NCBI GenBank assembly: GCA_012519465.1
Contig: JAAYQD010000220.1
Span: 1-20,705, forward strand
Source of the DNA: Candidatus Cloacimonadota bacterium
Lineage (GTDB): Bacteria; Cloacimonadota; Cloacimonadia; Cloacimonadales; Cloacimonadaceae
Direction of reading: 5' to 3'
DNA: 20,705 bases
Shown here: in pieces, positions 8,157 through 17,010 of the stretch
Numbering within the stretch: the first letter of the stretch is position 1
Layout of the letters: each line of letters begins with the position of its first letter
The notes under the pieces: generated by a model
What the model was told of the DNA's origin: nothing
What the model saw: only the letters and a program-made list of their open reading frames with translations
Database searches by the model: none
Position numbers and translations under genes: made by a program

Positions 8157-8627
8157 TCAGTTTGCCCAGGCAGAGTTGAGGTGAAGCACACGCCAATAGT
8201 TATCTATCTTTTGCCAAACCCAGGTTTCGGAGGAGGAGATAGCGTGGGTGTTGCCGTCTTTATCCGTGCTCTGGGTGGATATTTGGGCTGTCCACACCAC
8301 ACTATTTCTGCCCATCACGATGCTGCGGGGTTCAAATACTTCAATCTTTTGGCTTTCCAGGTCTTCATAGCGTGCTTTCAGGGTTTGCAGATAGAGATTT
8401 CTGCGGTATGCTTTGCCGTTTTCATAAAAGCGGTTGCTGGGGCTATCGTCCAAAACGTCTTGCAGGGCAGTGGTTTGCAGTTCTTCGGCCTCACTCAGGA
8501 TTTGCACCATATAGGAATTGATCTCTTGATTGAGGGCGCTACGTTCCTCCCTCTTCACGGGGCGTTCGCAGGCAGTTAATAGCAGTGTGAGTGCCATTAG
8601 TATTATTATATAGTATCTTTTATGCAT
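8157..8627 (-). CDS. Small lipoprotein with NTF2/SnoaL-like domain
   Basis: 156 aa from the ATG at 8627. The frame is open to an earlier ATG at 8666, but the later start gives a proper lipoprotein signal: a short basic N-terminus (MHKRYY), a hydrophobic run and the lipobox LLTAC with Cys20. GGA lies about ten bases upstream. The rest has a helical N-terminal part (INSYMVQILSEAEELQTTAL) and beta strands ending SETWVWQKIDNYWRVLHLNS. That ending is typical of NTF2-like/SnoaL-like cone folds, which bind small ligands or act as scaffolds. It is predicted to be membrane-anchored. It follows gap on the same strand after 90 bases and a possible terminator, so it may be separately transcribed. The function is unknown; the fold is inferred from the pattern only. 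Confidence 0.72.
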   Translation of the reverse strand: MHKRYYIIILMALTLLLTACERPVKREERSALNQEINSYMVQILSEAEELQTTALQDVLDDSPSNRFYENGKAYRRNLYLQTLKARYEDLESQKIEVFEPRSIVMGRNSVVWTAQISTQSTDKDGNTHAISSSETWVWQKIDNYWRVLHLNSAWAN

Positions 8628-8651
8628 TTGTTTGTTTCCTATTATATAAAA

Positions 8652-8695
8652 GGGTACCGTCCGCAACGGCTGTGTGCTGTGGCGTAACGATACCC
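8652..8695 (-). terminator. Possible intrinsic terminator after gap
   Basis: On the minus strand GGGTATCGT (8695-8687) can pair with ACGGTACCC (8660-8652), nine pairs with one G-T wobble, around a 26-base loop. TTTTATATAA follows. The long loop and short T-run make it moderate at best. Confidence 0.4.
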
Positions 8696-8717
8696 AATCT
8701 TATTGATATGTTTATCT

Positions 8718-10716
<1,999 letters not shown>

Positions 10717-10768
10717 TGTGATACCTCCTATCGGGATACGTTTTTATTAAAATATGGGTTTATCTATA

Positions 10769-10798
10769 GCCGCAGCTGCCATATAAAAAGCAGCCGGC
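10769..10798. other. GC-rich hairpin between rmuC and fba
   Basis: GCCG, bulged CA, GCTGC, ten-base loop, GCAGC, CGGC. It lies after the rmuC stop and 53 bases before the fba ATG. There is no T-run, so it could be a weak rmuC terminator or a 5'-leader structure of fba. A second small stem GGCAAG/CTTGCC is at 10844-10861. Confidence 0.35.
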
Positions 10799-10868
10799 AC
10801 GTAATATCCATCTATATTTAGTCTATCTCAAATCTGCCGATTCGGCAAGGGATTTCTTGCCCTTGGGG

Positions 10869-12236
10869 TCAAATTTGGGTTTCATCTTCATCGTCGTCTT
10901 CATCATCCACCAGCTCGGCTTCTATTGGCAAGGCTGGTTTGGATTCTGCACTGGGCAATTCCTGCACTCTATTCAGCTTTTTAGTGATCTGGCGGCTGCG
11001 ATGCTGGGCGTTGCCAATCTGCTTGGAAGCCTCATCCAGCTTCTTTTGCGTAGCTTCCAACACCTTGCCAAACTTGCCAAAATCCAGCTTGATGGCACCC
11101 AATAGCTTCCACACTTCAGAGGAGCGCTTTTCAATGGCCAGGGTGCGAAAGCCCATCTGCAGGCTGTTGAGGATGGCGGCTGTGGTGCTGGGTCCCACCA
11201 CGATTATATGGTAGTCCCTGCGCATGGTTTCAAAGAGTTCCGGATCTTTCAACACCTCCGCATACAAGCCTTCCAGGGGCAAAAAGAGCAGGGCAAAATC
11301 CGTGGTGATGGGCGGGTTCAGATATTTATCCCGGATATCCCTGGCAAAGCTCTTGATGCTGGCCACCAGTGCCCTGCGGTGGGTCTCCATGGCTGCCAGA
11401 TCGCCCTTCTCGCTGGCTTCCACCATCCGTTGATAATCGGCAATGGGAAACTTGGAATCTATGGGCAGATACACGGCTTCCTGATCGTCTGAGCGTCCGG
11501 GCAGACGGATGGCAAATTCCACCACCTCGTTGCGGCGCTTGTTGGGTTTGAAGTTTGCCTCATATTGCTCTGGAGTAAGCATTTGCTCCAGGATGTTTGC
11601 CAGTTGCACCTCGCCCAGGATGCCTATGGTTTTCACGTTGCTTAGCACCTTTTTTAGATCACCCACGCTGCTGGCAAGGCCCTTCATCTCGCCCAGGCCC
11701 TTGTGCACCTCTTCCAGGCGTTCGCTTACTATCTTAAAGGAATCTCCCAGGCGCTTTTCCAGGGTCTCATGCAGCTTTTCATCCACTGTTTTGCGCATCT
11801 CTTCCAGCTTGGTTTCGTTGTTTTTGCGGATCTGCTCCATCTTGGCATCCATGGCGTTTTTGAGGGTATCCATGCTGGTTTGCTGGGTATTGATGCTGTC
11901 CTGCATCCTGCGGGTGAGGGATTCGGTGAGGTTATTGAGGGTTTTGGAGAGCTCCTCGCGGTTGCTGCGGGTTTCCGTTTTCAGGCTGTCCGAAAGGCCG
12001 GTGATGCTGTTGTTGAGCTCCATGCGCAGGCCTCTGTTCAGGTTTTCCTGCTCGCTGCGCTGTTGCCCGCCTTCCTCTTTATACAGCTTGCCCAGGCTCT
12101 CCATCTTGTTTTGCAAATCCAATATCTGGGCGTTCAGATTGTCCTCTTTGGGGTTGCCTCTCATTGCCAAGGCATACAGTAGCGCCAAGATCAGCAGGTT
12201 GATGCCGGATATTATGATTAATACGATTTCTAACAA
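10869..12236 (-). CDS. rmuC: DNA recombination protein RmuC
   Basis: 455 aa. In E. coli, RmuC limits recombination at inverted repeats; a nuclease activity is suspected. Here an N-terminal membrane segment (LEIVLIIISGINLLILALLY) is followed by a long charged coiled coil (about residues 40-175, rich in L/E/K heptads). The RmuC domain comes next, from about 180 to 410: LANILEQMLTPEQYEANF, VYLPIDSKFPIADYQ, TTDFALLFLPLEGLYAEV and VVGPSTTAAILNSLQMGF are strong family signatures. The C-terminus is very acidic (VDDEDDDEDETQI). The start codon is TTG: the nearby ATG at 12241 runs into TAG after three codons. It lies 57 bases after the S24 repressor gene on the same strand, so co-transcription and damage-responsive control are plausible but inferred. 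Confidence 0.92.
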   Translation of the reverse strand: MLEIVLIIISGINLLILALLYALAMRGNPKEDNLNAQILDLQNKMESLGKLYKEEGGQQRSEQENLNRGLRMELNNSITGLSDSLKTETRSNREELSKTLNNLTESLTRRMQDSINTQQTSMDTLKNAMDAKMEQIRKNNETKLEEMRKTVDEKLHETLEKRLGDSFKIVSERLEEVHKGLGEMKGLASSVGDLKKVLSNVKTIGILGEVQLANILEQMLTPEQYEANFKPNKRRNEVVEFAIRLPGRSDDQEAVYLPIDSKFPIADYQRMVEASEKGDLAAMETHRRALVASIKSFARDIRDKYLNPPITTDFALLFLPLEGLYAEVLKDPELFETMRRDYHIIVVGPSTTAAILNSLQMGFRTLAIEKRSSEVWKLLGAIKLDFGKFGKVLEATQKKLDEASKQIGNAQHRSRQITKKLNRVQELPSAESKPALPIEAELVDDEDDDEDETQI

Positions 12237-12243
12237 GTCATTT

Positions 12244-12250
12244 CCTCCTT
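12244..12250 (-). promoter_or_regulatory. Shine-Dalgarno fixing the rmuC TTG start
   Basis: AAGGAGG, then seven bases (AAATGAC), then TTG at 12236. The ATG inside the spacer is out of frame and closes after three codons. It may be a decoy or minimal upstream reading frame. Confidence 0.7.
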
Positions 12251-12293
12251 AAATTATGGATCAATCCCGGCTGCAAAACCAGCGGGGAAGGGG

Positions 12294-13022
12294 TCAATTC
12301 ATTTTGCGATAAAGATAGCTGAGAGAGCCAATGAGGCTTACATCTTCATGCTCGTTTGGATCCACCACGATGGGGGCATAATCTTCATTGATGGGAAGCA
12401 GCAGGATTAGCTTGCGACGATTATCCATACTAAGTTTTTTGAGGGTGATAGAGCCATCGATGCGAATAGCGCACACGGCACCGTTGAGGCGTTCCCAATC
12501 GCTGCTTTTGCGGATGATCACCACATCGTTGTGCAGGATATCCGGCTCCATGCTGTGCCCGTTTACCCTCAGGCAGATATAATCGGCAATGGTGCCATGA
12601 ATCATGCTGCGGCGAACGCTTACCACGTCCAACACGGAATCCGCGGTCTCCACAGCCGGTCCGGCGGCTATTTCACCCATCACAGGGATGTCATAAGCCT
12701 CTGCCATCAGGTTGCTTTCTTTCACGTCCACCAGGCTCATCAATTCATCATTGATAAAGGCTTTCAGCTTGCGCAGGTTTTTGGAAGGGTCACTAGAACG
12801 CTTGTTGCTCAGCTTCATAAACATATCTCCCTTGCCAGTGAGCAGCCAATGCAGGTCTACATCAAAGGTTTTGGTAAGCTGGATGAGGGTATCCAGGGAA
12901 GGTTTGATGTGATTGTTTTCCATCTGCGAGATGGCGCTGGCATTCACCTTCAGGGCATCGCCCATCTCCTGTTGGTTCATCCTCAGGTATTTGCGGATGG
13001 TCTTTAGTCTATCTCCAGTCAT
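12294..13022 (-). CDS. LexA/CI-like autocleavable repressor (XRE helix-turn-helix + S24 peptidase)
   Basis: 242 aa. The N-terminal helix-turn-helix of XRE/Cro-CI type (residues ~5-62) includes NQQEMGDALKVNASAISQME. A linker of ~40 residues leads to a C-terminal S24 domain. The scissile Ala-Gly is probably A120-G121 in MGEIAAGPAV. The serine nucleophile is Ser157 in NGHSMEPDIL. The lysine is Lys195 in SITLKKL. All elements for RecA-stimulated self-cleavage are therefore present. The XRE head, rather than the winged helix of true LexA, makes it CI-like; it could be the host SOS-type regulator or derive from a prophage, but no phage genes surround it. AGGAGG lies four bases before the ATG. A perfect inverted repeat upstream is a candidate autoregulatory operator. 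rmuC follows on the same strand. Confidence 0.9.
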   Translation of the reverse strand: MTGDRLKTIRKYLRMNQQEMGDALKVNASAISQMENNHIKPSLDTLIQLTKTFDVDLHWLLTGKGDMFMKLSNKRSSDPSKNLRKLKAFINDELMSLVDVKESNLMAEAYDIPVMGEIAAGPAVETADSVLDVVSVRRSMIHGTIADYICLRVNGHSMEPDILHNDVVIIRKSSDWERLNGAVCAIRIDGSITLKKLSMDNRRKLILLLPINEDYAPIVVDPNEHEDVSLIGSLSYLYRKMN

Positions 13023-13070
13023 GATTCCTCCTAAAATACATAAATCTTGGAATTAGTGTTGCTTTTTATC

Positions 13071-13099
13071 TAATTAGCCATCTGAAGCAAGGCTAATTA
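13071..13099. promoter_or_regulatory. Candidate operator of the S24 repressor
   Basis: Perfect inverted repeat TAATTAGCC (13071-13079), 11-base gap, GGCTAATTA (13091-13099), 49-77 bases upstream of the repressor ATG. Half-site centres are about 20 bases apart, two helical turns, as expected for a dimeric HTH repressor. A related GAATTAG (13050-13056) could be a weaker half-site. A TTGACA on the minus strand at 13117-13112 lies just upstream, but no clear -10 at standard spacing was found. Confidence 0.45.
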
Positions 13100-13190
13100 A
13101 AGCCCCGTCCATGTCAAGGATTATTTTACCACTACTTCAATAAACCCGGAAAATACTAAGACTTACTAACAAAACATCAGGCTTGCGGGA

Positions 13191-13859
13191 TTACACCTTC
13201 AGCCTGGCTCTGTTCTTTTCCAGGGTGGCAGGGCCAATCCCTTTTACCTTGGTGATGTCTTCAATACACGAAAAGGCACCATGCTGTGCCCGATAATCGA
13301 TGATGGCTTGGGCTTTCACGGGTCCAATACCACTGAGGCAGCACAGCTCTTCCAGATTGGCGGTATTGATATTCACGATGGAATCCTGTGCTACGGCCCC
13401 CTTGTTGCCACTTTGTTTTGTGCCCTCTGGGGCAGCCGTGGCTTTGATTGCGTTTTTATCTATGGGAGCGCTTTCTCCAAAAACAAACAGCATGGGCAGC
13501 ATCTTTTCATAGGTCTTGATGCCAATTCCCTTGATCAGCATGATTTGGTTTGTGTTTTGAAAAGGATGCGTCTTGCGATAGTCTATTATATCCTGCGCCC
13601 GCTTCACGCCTATGCCGGGCAAGAGGATCAGCTCTTCTTTGGTGGCGGTGCGGATATCTATGATAATGGGGATGTCTTCTTCCAATACAGAGGCAAGGCT
13701 ATCTGGAGAAATCGATGTTTCGCTTTGGTTTGCCAAGAGGGGAGACGTGGGTTTGAAGCCCACAAATTTGAGCCCGGTTCCAGTCAAAAAGCAGATGACA
13801 AGGAATAAAAGAGCCTTTTGCTCTGCTTCGGTCAAGAGCTTATCCAGCGGGTTTTTCAT
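13191..13859 (-). CDS. ComEA-like DNA-binding protein with two helix-hairpin-helix domains
   Basis: 222 aa. An N-terminal hydrophobic segment (ALLFLVICFLTGTGLKFVGF, 16-35) suggests a membrane anchor with the rest outside the cytoplasm. Two ComEA-type (HhH)2 modules follow. Module 1 is ~67-125 (IDIRTATKEELILLPGIG, later IKGIG). Module 2 is ~162-222 (VNINTANLEELCCLSGIG, later VKGIG). ComEA binds incoming double-stranded DNA during natural transformation; many family members carry one such module. A polar linker (126-161) separates the two. GGAGG precedes the ATG by four bases. No other competence gene is in the window, so a role in DNA uptake is inferred from family membership only; a DNA-repair or envelope role is possible. 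Confidence 0.87.
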   Translation of the reverse strand: MKNPLDKLLTEAEQKALLFLVICFLTGTGLKFVGFKPTSPLLANQSETSISPDSLASVLEEDIPIIIDIRTATKEELILLPGIGVKRAQDIIDYRKTHPFQNTNQIMLIKGIGIKTYEKMLPMLFVFGESAPIDKNAIKATAAPEGTKQSGNKGAVAQDSIVNINTANLEELCCLSGIGPVKAQAIIDYRAQHGAFSCIEDITKVKGIGPATLEKNRARLKV

Positions 13860-13982
13860 CCATCCTCCAAGTATTTAAGCTACTTGCACAAGCTTTGAAG
13901 GATGCCAATGGTTGTCAAGTAAATTGTGGGCAATAAATAATCAAATGGCGGATATCAGTGGAACGATTGCCACAGCCTGCCA

Positions 13983-14975
13983 TCAATATACATCGTCAAA
14001 GCTATCCCAATCCGGGATGTTATCCGCGTGGATTTCCGGCAGCTCGTTCTCCACCACGTTTGGCTTTGTTCTGTTCTTTTTTTGGAACCCTCTTCTTTGG
14101 GATGTTGGTGTGTGTTTGTTCCAGTTTTGTGCAGTTCTGCGGGTGCTGCTATGGCGTGTGCTTTTTTGTTTGGGCTGCTGCGTTTGCCTTTGAGGTTTGC
14201 GTTTATATTGGGTATTACGCACGTTTTTGCCGGTCTTTGGCATGTTGGTGCGTCCCAGCTGTTTCTTTTTTTCGATATGCATCTTTTGGCTGGCGATGTG
14301 CAGCACCATGGGGGCGGCGGCTTCCTTGTGTTTTAGCAGGAATGCCTCCACCTCTTCGGAGTGCAATCCCCACAGCTCGCGCAGGAAGAATCCCACGCCA
14401 TACTGCACGTCTTTATCCTCGTCATTCAGCATGGGTTTGATGTATTCCAACAGCCGTTCTGGAGAGGCCTTGTCCATCAGATATAGCATGGTGAGGGCGG
14501 CAGTGCGGCGGGTCCACTTGCTGGAGGCATTTCTCCAGGTTTCAAAATCGTCCAGGCTGGCAATGCCCAGCTCCAAAAACACAGGTGTGATCTTGTTGGA
14601 GAGGATATCTGCCAGGGCACTGTTTTCCACGCCTTCTTCCAGCCATTTATAGATGCCTTCATATACATAGCGGTCCATGCGCGGGCGGTGCTTTTTAATT
14701 AGCTGTACTGCAAGCAGCCCAAATTCATATTTGTGGGTGGAAAAGAAGATATGCCCCAAATCCACTATCTCTTGAGGGTTGGGGTTGTAACGCTCCAGCA
14801 CCATGTCGCGCAGCTCGCGCTGTTCATTGTCTGAGATGCCAAAAGCGTCGTACCCCTCCTTGAAGAGGCTGGAGTTTTTGATCATCTGTTGGGGGTTTTC
14901 GTGGTCATATAGATATTGCAGGCACATATCAAAGATTTCCTGCTGTAATTCTGTCATTGGTTTCAAAGCGTGCAT
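13983..14975 (-). CDS. AlkD-family HEAT-repeat protein (DNA alkylation repair-like) with basic C-terminal tail
   Basis: 330 aa. Residues ~8-235 are all-helical with the DNA_alkylation (AlkD) pattern: YDAFGISDNEQRELRDMV, then SSKWTRRTAALTML (151-164), then DKDVQYGVGFFLRELWG (187-203). AlkD enzymes excise N3/N7-alkylated purines. From memory of Bacillus cereus AlkD (Trp109, Asp113, Arg148, Trp187, Arg190), Asp123, the Arg156/157 pair and Arg199 look retained. The two tryptophan positions appear as Ser119 and Phe196, so glycosylase activity is uncertain. Residues ~236-306 are low-complexity and strongly basic (K/R/Q/T), followed by an acidic end, PDWDSFDDVY. AGGAG lies six bases before the ATG, which is three bases beyond the stop of the TrmJ-like gene. 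It is third gene of a tight operon. Confidence 0.8.
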   Translation of the reverse strand: MHALKPMTELQQEIFDMCLQYLYDHENPQQMIKNSSLFKEGYDAFGISDNEQRELRDMVLERYNPNPQEIVDLGHIFFSTHKYEFGLLAVQLIKKHRPRMDRYVYEGIYKWLEEGVENSALADILSNKITPVFLELGIASLDDFETWRNASSKWTRRTAALTMLYLMDKASPERLLEYIKPMLNDEDKDVQYGVGFFLRELWGLHSEEVEAFLLKHKEAAAPMVLHIASQKMHIEKKKQLGRTNMPKTGKNVRNTQYKRKPQRQTQQPKQKSTRHSSTRRTAQNWNKHTPTSQRRGFQKKNRTKPNVVENELPEIHADNIPDWDSFDDVY

Positions 14976-14978
14976 CGC

Positions 14979-15731
14979 TTACTCCTGAAAATCGCGTTCA
15001 TAGCCCATACCTTTGCCGGTCACAAGCACGTGCCAGCGGTTAAACATCTGTCTCAGCCGCCATATGGTCTCCTGCGTGGGATTCATAGTAGCCAAAAGCC
15101 GCGTGAGAAACACATCCCAATTGGTGGATTCGTGATCGCGGAAAAAGCCGCTGGATTGCATCACTTCCAGCATATAATCGTGCAGCTTGGCCAGCTCGGC
15201 TCCTTTGGCAGCTTTATCTGGTGAATCAGATGTTTTATCAATAGGTAGGCGATATAATTCCCAAGCGGCGATTGCCACCGCCTGGGCAAGGTTGATGGAT
15301 GGAAATGCGGGATTGGCGGGGATATGGCAGCGCAGCGCACACAGCCCGGCCTCCTCATCTGTAAGCCCATAGGTTTCCCTGCCAAATACCAGCCCTATCT
15401 TCAGATGCGGAATATCCTGGATATAGGATGCCATGGCGGGAGGGCTGAGATCGATGGGCTTTTGTTTGCCCAGCCTGCGCGAAAAGGCGATCACCCTATC
15501 CAAATCCTTCACTGCGGAGGCAAGATCATCAAATACCTGGGCATCGGAGAGGATGTGCTCGGAGTGCATAGCCAGATAAAAGTCGTTTTTGCTGGGGATG
15601 GCACCCACGATGCGCAGGTTGGCAAAGCCAAAGTTGTTCAATATTCTGGCGATTGCGCCCACATTGCCCTCATAGATGGGTTCCACCAGGATAAAGTGGA
15701 TCAGTGTGGGGTCCAGCCTCTTATTTTGCAA
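14979..15731 (-). CDS. TrmH/SpoU-family RNA 2'-O-methyltransferase, TrmJ-like
   Basis: 250 aa, the usual TrmJ length. SPOUT knot motifs: motif 1 ILVEPIYEGNVGAIARIL (14-31) with Asn23 and Arg29; motif 2 GLVFGRETYGLTDEE (113-127); motif 3 PSINLAQAVAI (144-154). TrmJ methylates the ribose at position 32 of tRNAs using S-adenosylmethionine; the C-terminal ~75 helical residues resemble the TrmJ dimer extension. rRNA or another tRNA position cannot be excluded. It starts with TTG: GAGGTG lies five bases before it, overlaps the stop codon of the upstream gene, and no nearby in-frame ATG exists. It sits nine bases after the HEAT protein and three bases before the AlkD-like gene, so all three should share one mRNA. 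Confidence 0.88.
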   Translation of the reverse strand: MQNKRLDPTLIHFILVEPIYEGNVGAIARILNNFGFANLRIVGAIPSKNDFYLAMHSEHILSDAQVFDDLASAVKDLDRVIAFSRRLGKQKPIDLSPPAMASYIQDIPHLKIGLVFGRETYGLTDEEAGLCALRCHIPANPAFPSINLAQAVAIAAWELYRLPIDKTSDSPDKAAKGAELAKLHDYMLEVMQSSGFFRDHESTNWDVFLTRLLATMNPTQETIWRLRQMFNRWHVLVTGKGMGYERDFQE

Positions 15732-15736
15732 GGATT

Positions 15737-15742
15737 CACCTC
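15737..15742 (-). promoter_or_regulatory. Shine-Dalgarno overlapping a stop codon; sets the TrmJ-like TTG start
   Basis: GAGGTG, five bases, TTG (15731). The SD overlaps the TGA (15743-15741) of the preceding gene. This suggests that terminating ribosomes re-initiate on the methyltransferase. Confidence 0.55.
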
Positions 15743-16565
15743 ATCCAGAACGGGTAATCAGATAAAGGCGGTTACCCATTTGCGCCACCAGGGGAGATTT
15801 GTCTTTGCGCCATTGGGCGATAGTTTCGCGAGTGGTGCTTACAAATTCCGGGCTCTGATCTTTCTGATTGCGATCGGTGATGAGGTTGGCAAGCTTTTTC
15901 ATGGTATTCCACAGGGTGCGGGCGCGGTCTTCATCGCCATCCTGCAGCCAACGGCGGATATTCACGTAGGTATGTAGCGGACGGTAGCGCCCCACTTGGG
16001 TCAGCACGTGCGAAATCTTCTTTTGCACCTCTTCGCTTTCGTCGTCCAATATGCGGGCAATGAAGGTAAGCACGTATTGTGGATTGCGCTGGGCGATGTT
16101 TTCCATGCCGTGCATGCTCATGGCGCGTTTTTTCTCGTTGTCTGATGTTGCCCACTCTGGCATCATGTTTTTCATGGTTTCAGGATCCCGCTTCCACAGG
16201 TCAAAGAGGATGGTTTCGCTTTCCCAGGGAACGCTCTCGAAGGTCTTTTCCAGGATTTTGATGATCACGGGGATATCATCCTGGCGGCTGTAATAAAAAT
16301 AAAAGAGAGCGGTGGCGCGGATGCCGTAAATATGATCTTCCAACAGCTCTGCACACACAGATTCCATGGCGCCAGGTCCCTCATAAGCAGCCAAACGTTT
16401 GCCCATCTCTTCCCGCACAAAATAGTTTGGTGTATTTGCCATCTCCGTGATTTGCTTGCGTGCCAAATCTATCTTATCTTTGCTCAGGTTCAAAAAGATT
16501 TTCTCCACCTGAGCGTCTATTAGCTTATAATCGTCCAGATTAAGGCGACCAATATCTTTAATCAT
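15741..16565 (-). CDS. HEAT-repeat protein, probably AlkD/AlkC superfamily
   Basis: 274 aa from the ATG at 16565, which has GGAG eight bases upstream. The frame is open to an earlier ATG at 16697, but those 44 residues lack helical character and a ribosome site. The protein is an all-helical solenoid: HIYGIRATALFYFYYSRQDD, WATSDNEKKRAMSMHGMENI, and SEEVQKKISHVLTQVGRYRP followed by a Trp/Arg-rich end (YVNIRRWLQDGDEDRARTLW). The layout resembles DNA alkylation repair proteins, but the key AlkD catalytic residues cannot be placed with confidence. A structural or binding HEAT protein is an alternative. It is first gene of the operon with the TrmJ-like enzyme and the second AlkD-type protein. No signal peptide is seen, so it is cytoplasmic. 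Confidence 0.68.
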   Translation of the reverse strand: MIKDIGRLNLDDYKLIDAQVEKIFLNLSKDKIDLARKQITEMANTPNYFVREEMGKRLAAYEGPGAMESVCAELLEDHIYGIRATALFYFYYSRQDDIPVIIKILEKTFESVPWESETILFDLWKRDPETMKNMMPEWATSDNEKKRAMSMHGMENIAQRNPQYVLTFIARILDDESEEVQKKISHVLTQVGRYRPLHTYVNIRRWLQDGDEDRARTLWNTMKKLANLITDRNQKDQSPEFVSTTRETIAQWRKDKSPLVAQMGNRLYLITRSG

Positions 16566-16904
16566 GTGTTTTACTCCAGCTTGTGAGTGTAATTTGTGGC
16601 GTCTACCCAATTCTTGCTTTGAGTGTGGTGATACAATACAAGTATCCTTTGTGACGCTTGATAATGTGTTCGTGTATATTACGATGAAAATCGCCAATAA
16701 ATAGCAACCGTGCTTAGCAACATTTTGATTGTAGCGATCTAAAACCCATCTTTCATGGTGATATGATATTCAAAGCAGGAAATCTGTCAAGTGCTTTCTT
16801 GGCTTGTATTATGTTTTGGATATGAACAGGATTTATTTCTTGCCTTTAGTTGAATTATTATTACGATTTGAAGAAACTTTTTACAGCACAATCGGCTTTT
16901 AAGC
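16566..16904. other. Divergent promoter region, AT-rich, no gene
   Basis: AT-rich spacer between the minus-strand HEAT operon and the plus-strand OmpA gene. Beyond the minus-strand promoter at 16763-16790 I see no gene, structured RNA or repeat. It is free of the dispersed repeats that fill the other long spacers. Confidence 0.5.
16763..16790 (-). promoter_or_regulatory. Probable promoter of the HEAT/TrmJ/AlkD operon
   Basis: On the minus strand: perfect -35 TTGACA (16790-16785), 16-base spacer, -10 TATCAT (16768-16763, five of six consensus bases). It would give a leader of about 190 bases before the ATG at 16565. Confidence 0.45.
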
Positions 16905-16932
16905 TTGACAATTTATAGTATTTGGATATTAT
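16905..16932 (+). promoter_or_regulatory. Promoter of the OmpA/TSP3 gene
   Basis: -35 TTGACA (16905-16910), 16-base spacer, -10 TATTAT (16927-16932). The predicted start near 16940 gives a leader of about 70 bases to the ATG at 17011. Confidence 0.65.
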
Positions 16933-17010
16933 AGTAATAGTATCAAAAAGCTACTGGGTGTGGGCATGGCTTATCTGCTGCCCAGATCCTTTGATTTTAA
17001 GGAGATCAAA

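Noticed and set aside
12294..13022. Prophage origin of the S24 repressor
   Set aside because: No integrase, Cro-like divergent partner or phage structural gene is nearby. It remains possible only as a relic.
16566..16697. N-terminal extension of the first HEAT protein to the ATG at 16697
   Set aside because: No ribosome site, poor helical character, and a good Shine-Dalgarno serves the ATG at 16565.
16960..17010. Upstream ATG of the OmpA gene
   Set aside because: It would place 17 residues before an otherwise standard signal peptide, while AAGGAG is correctly spaced for the ATG at 17011.
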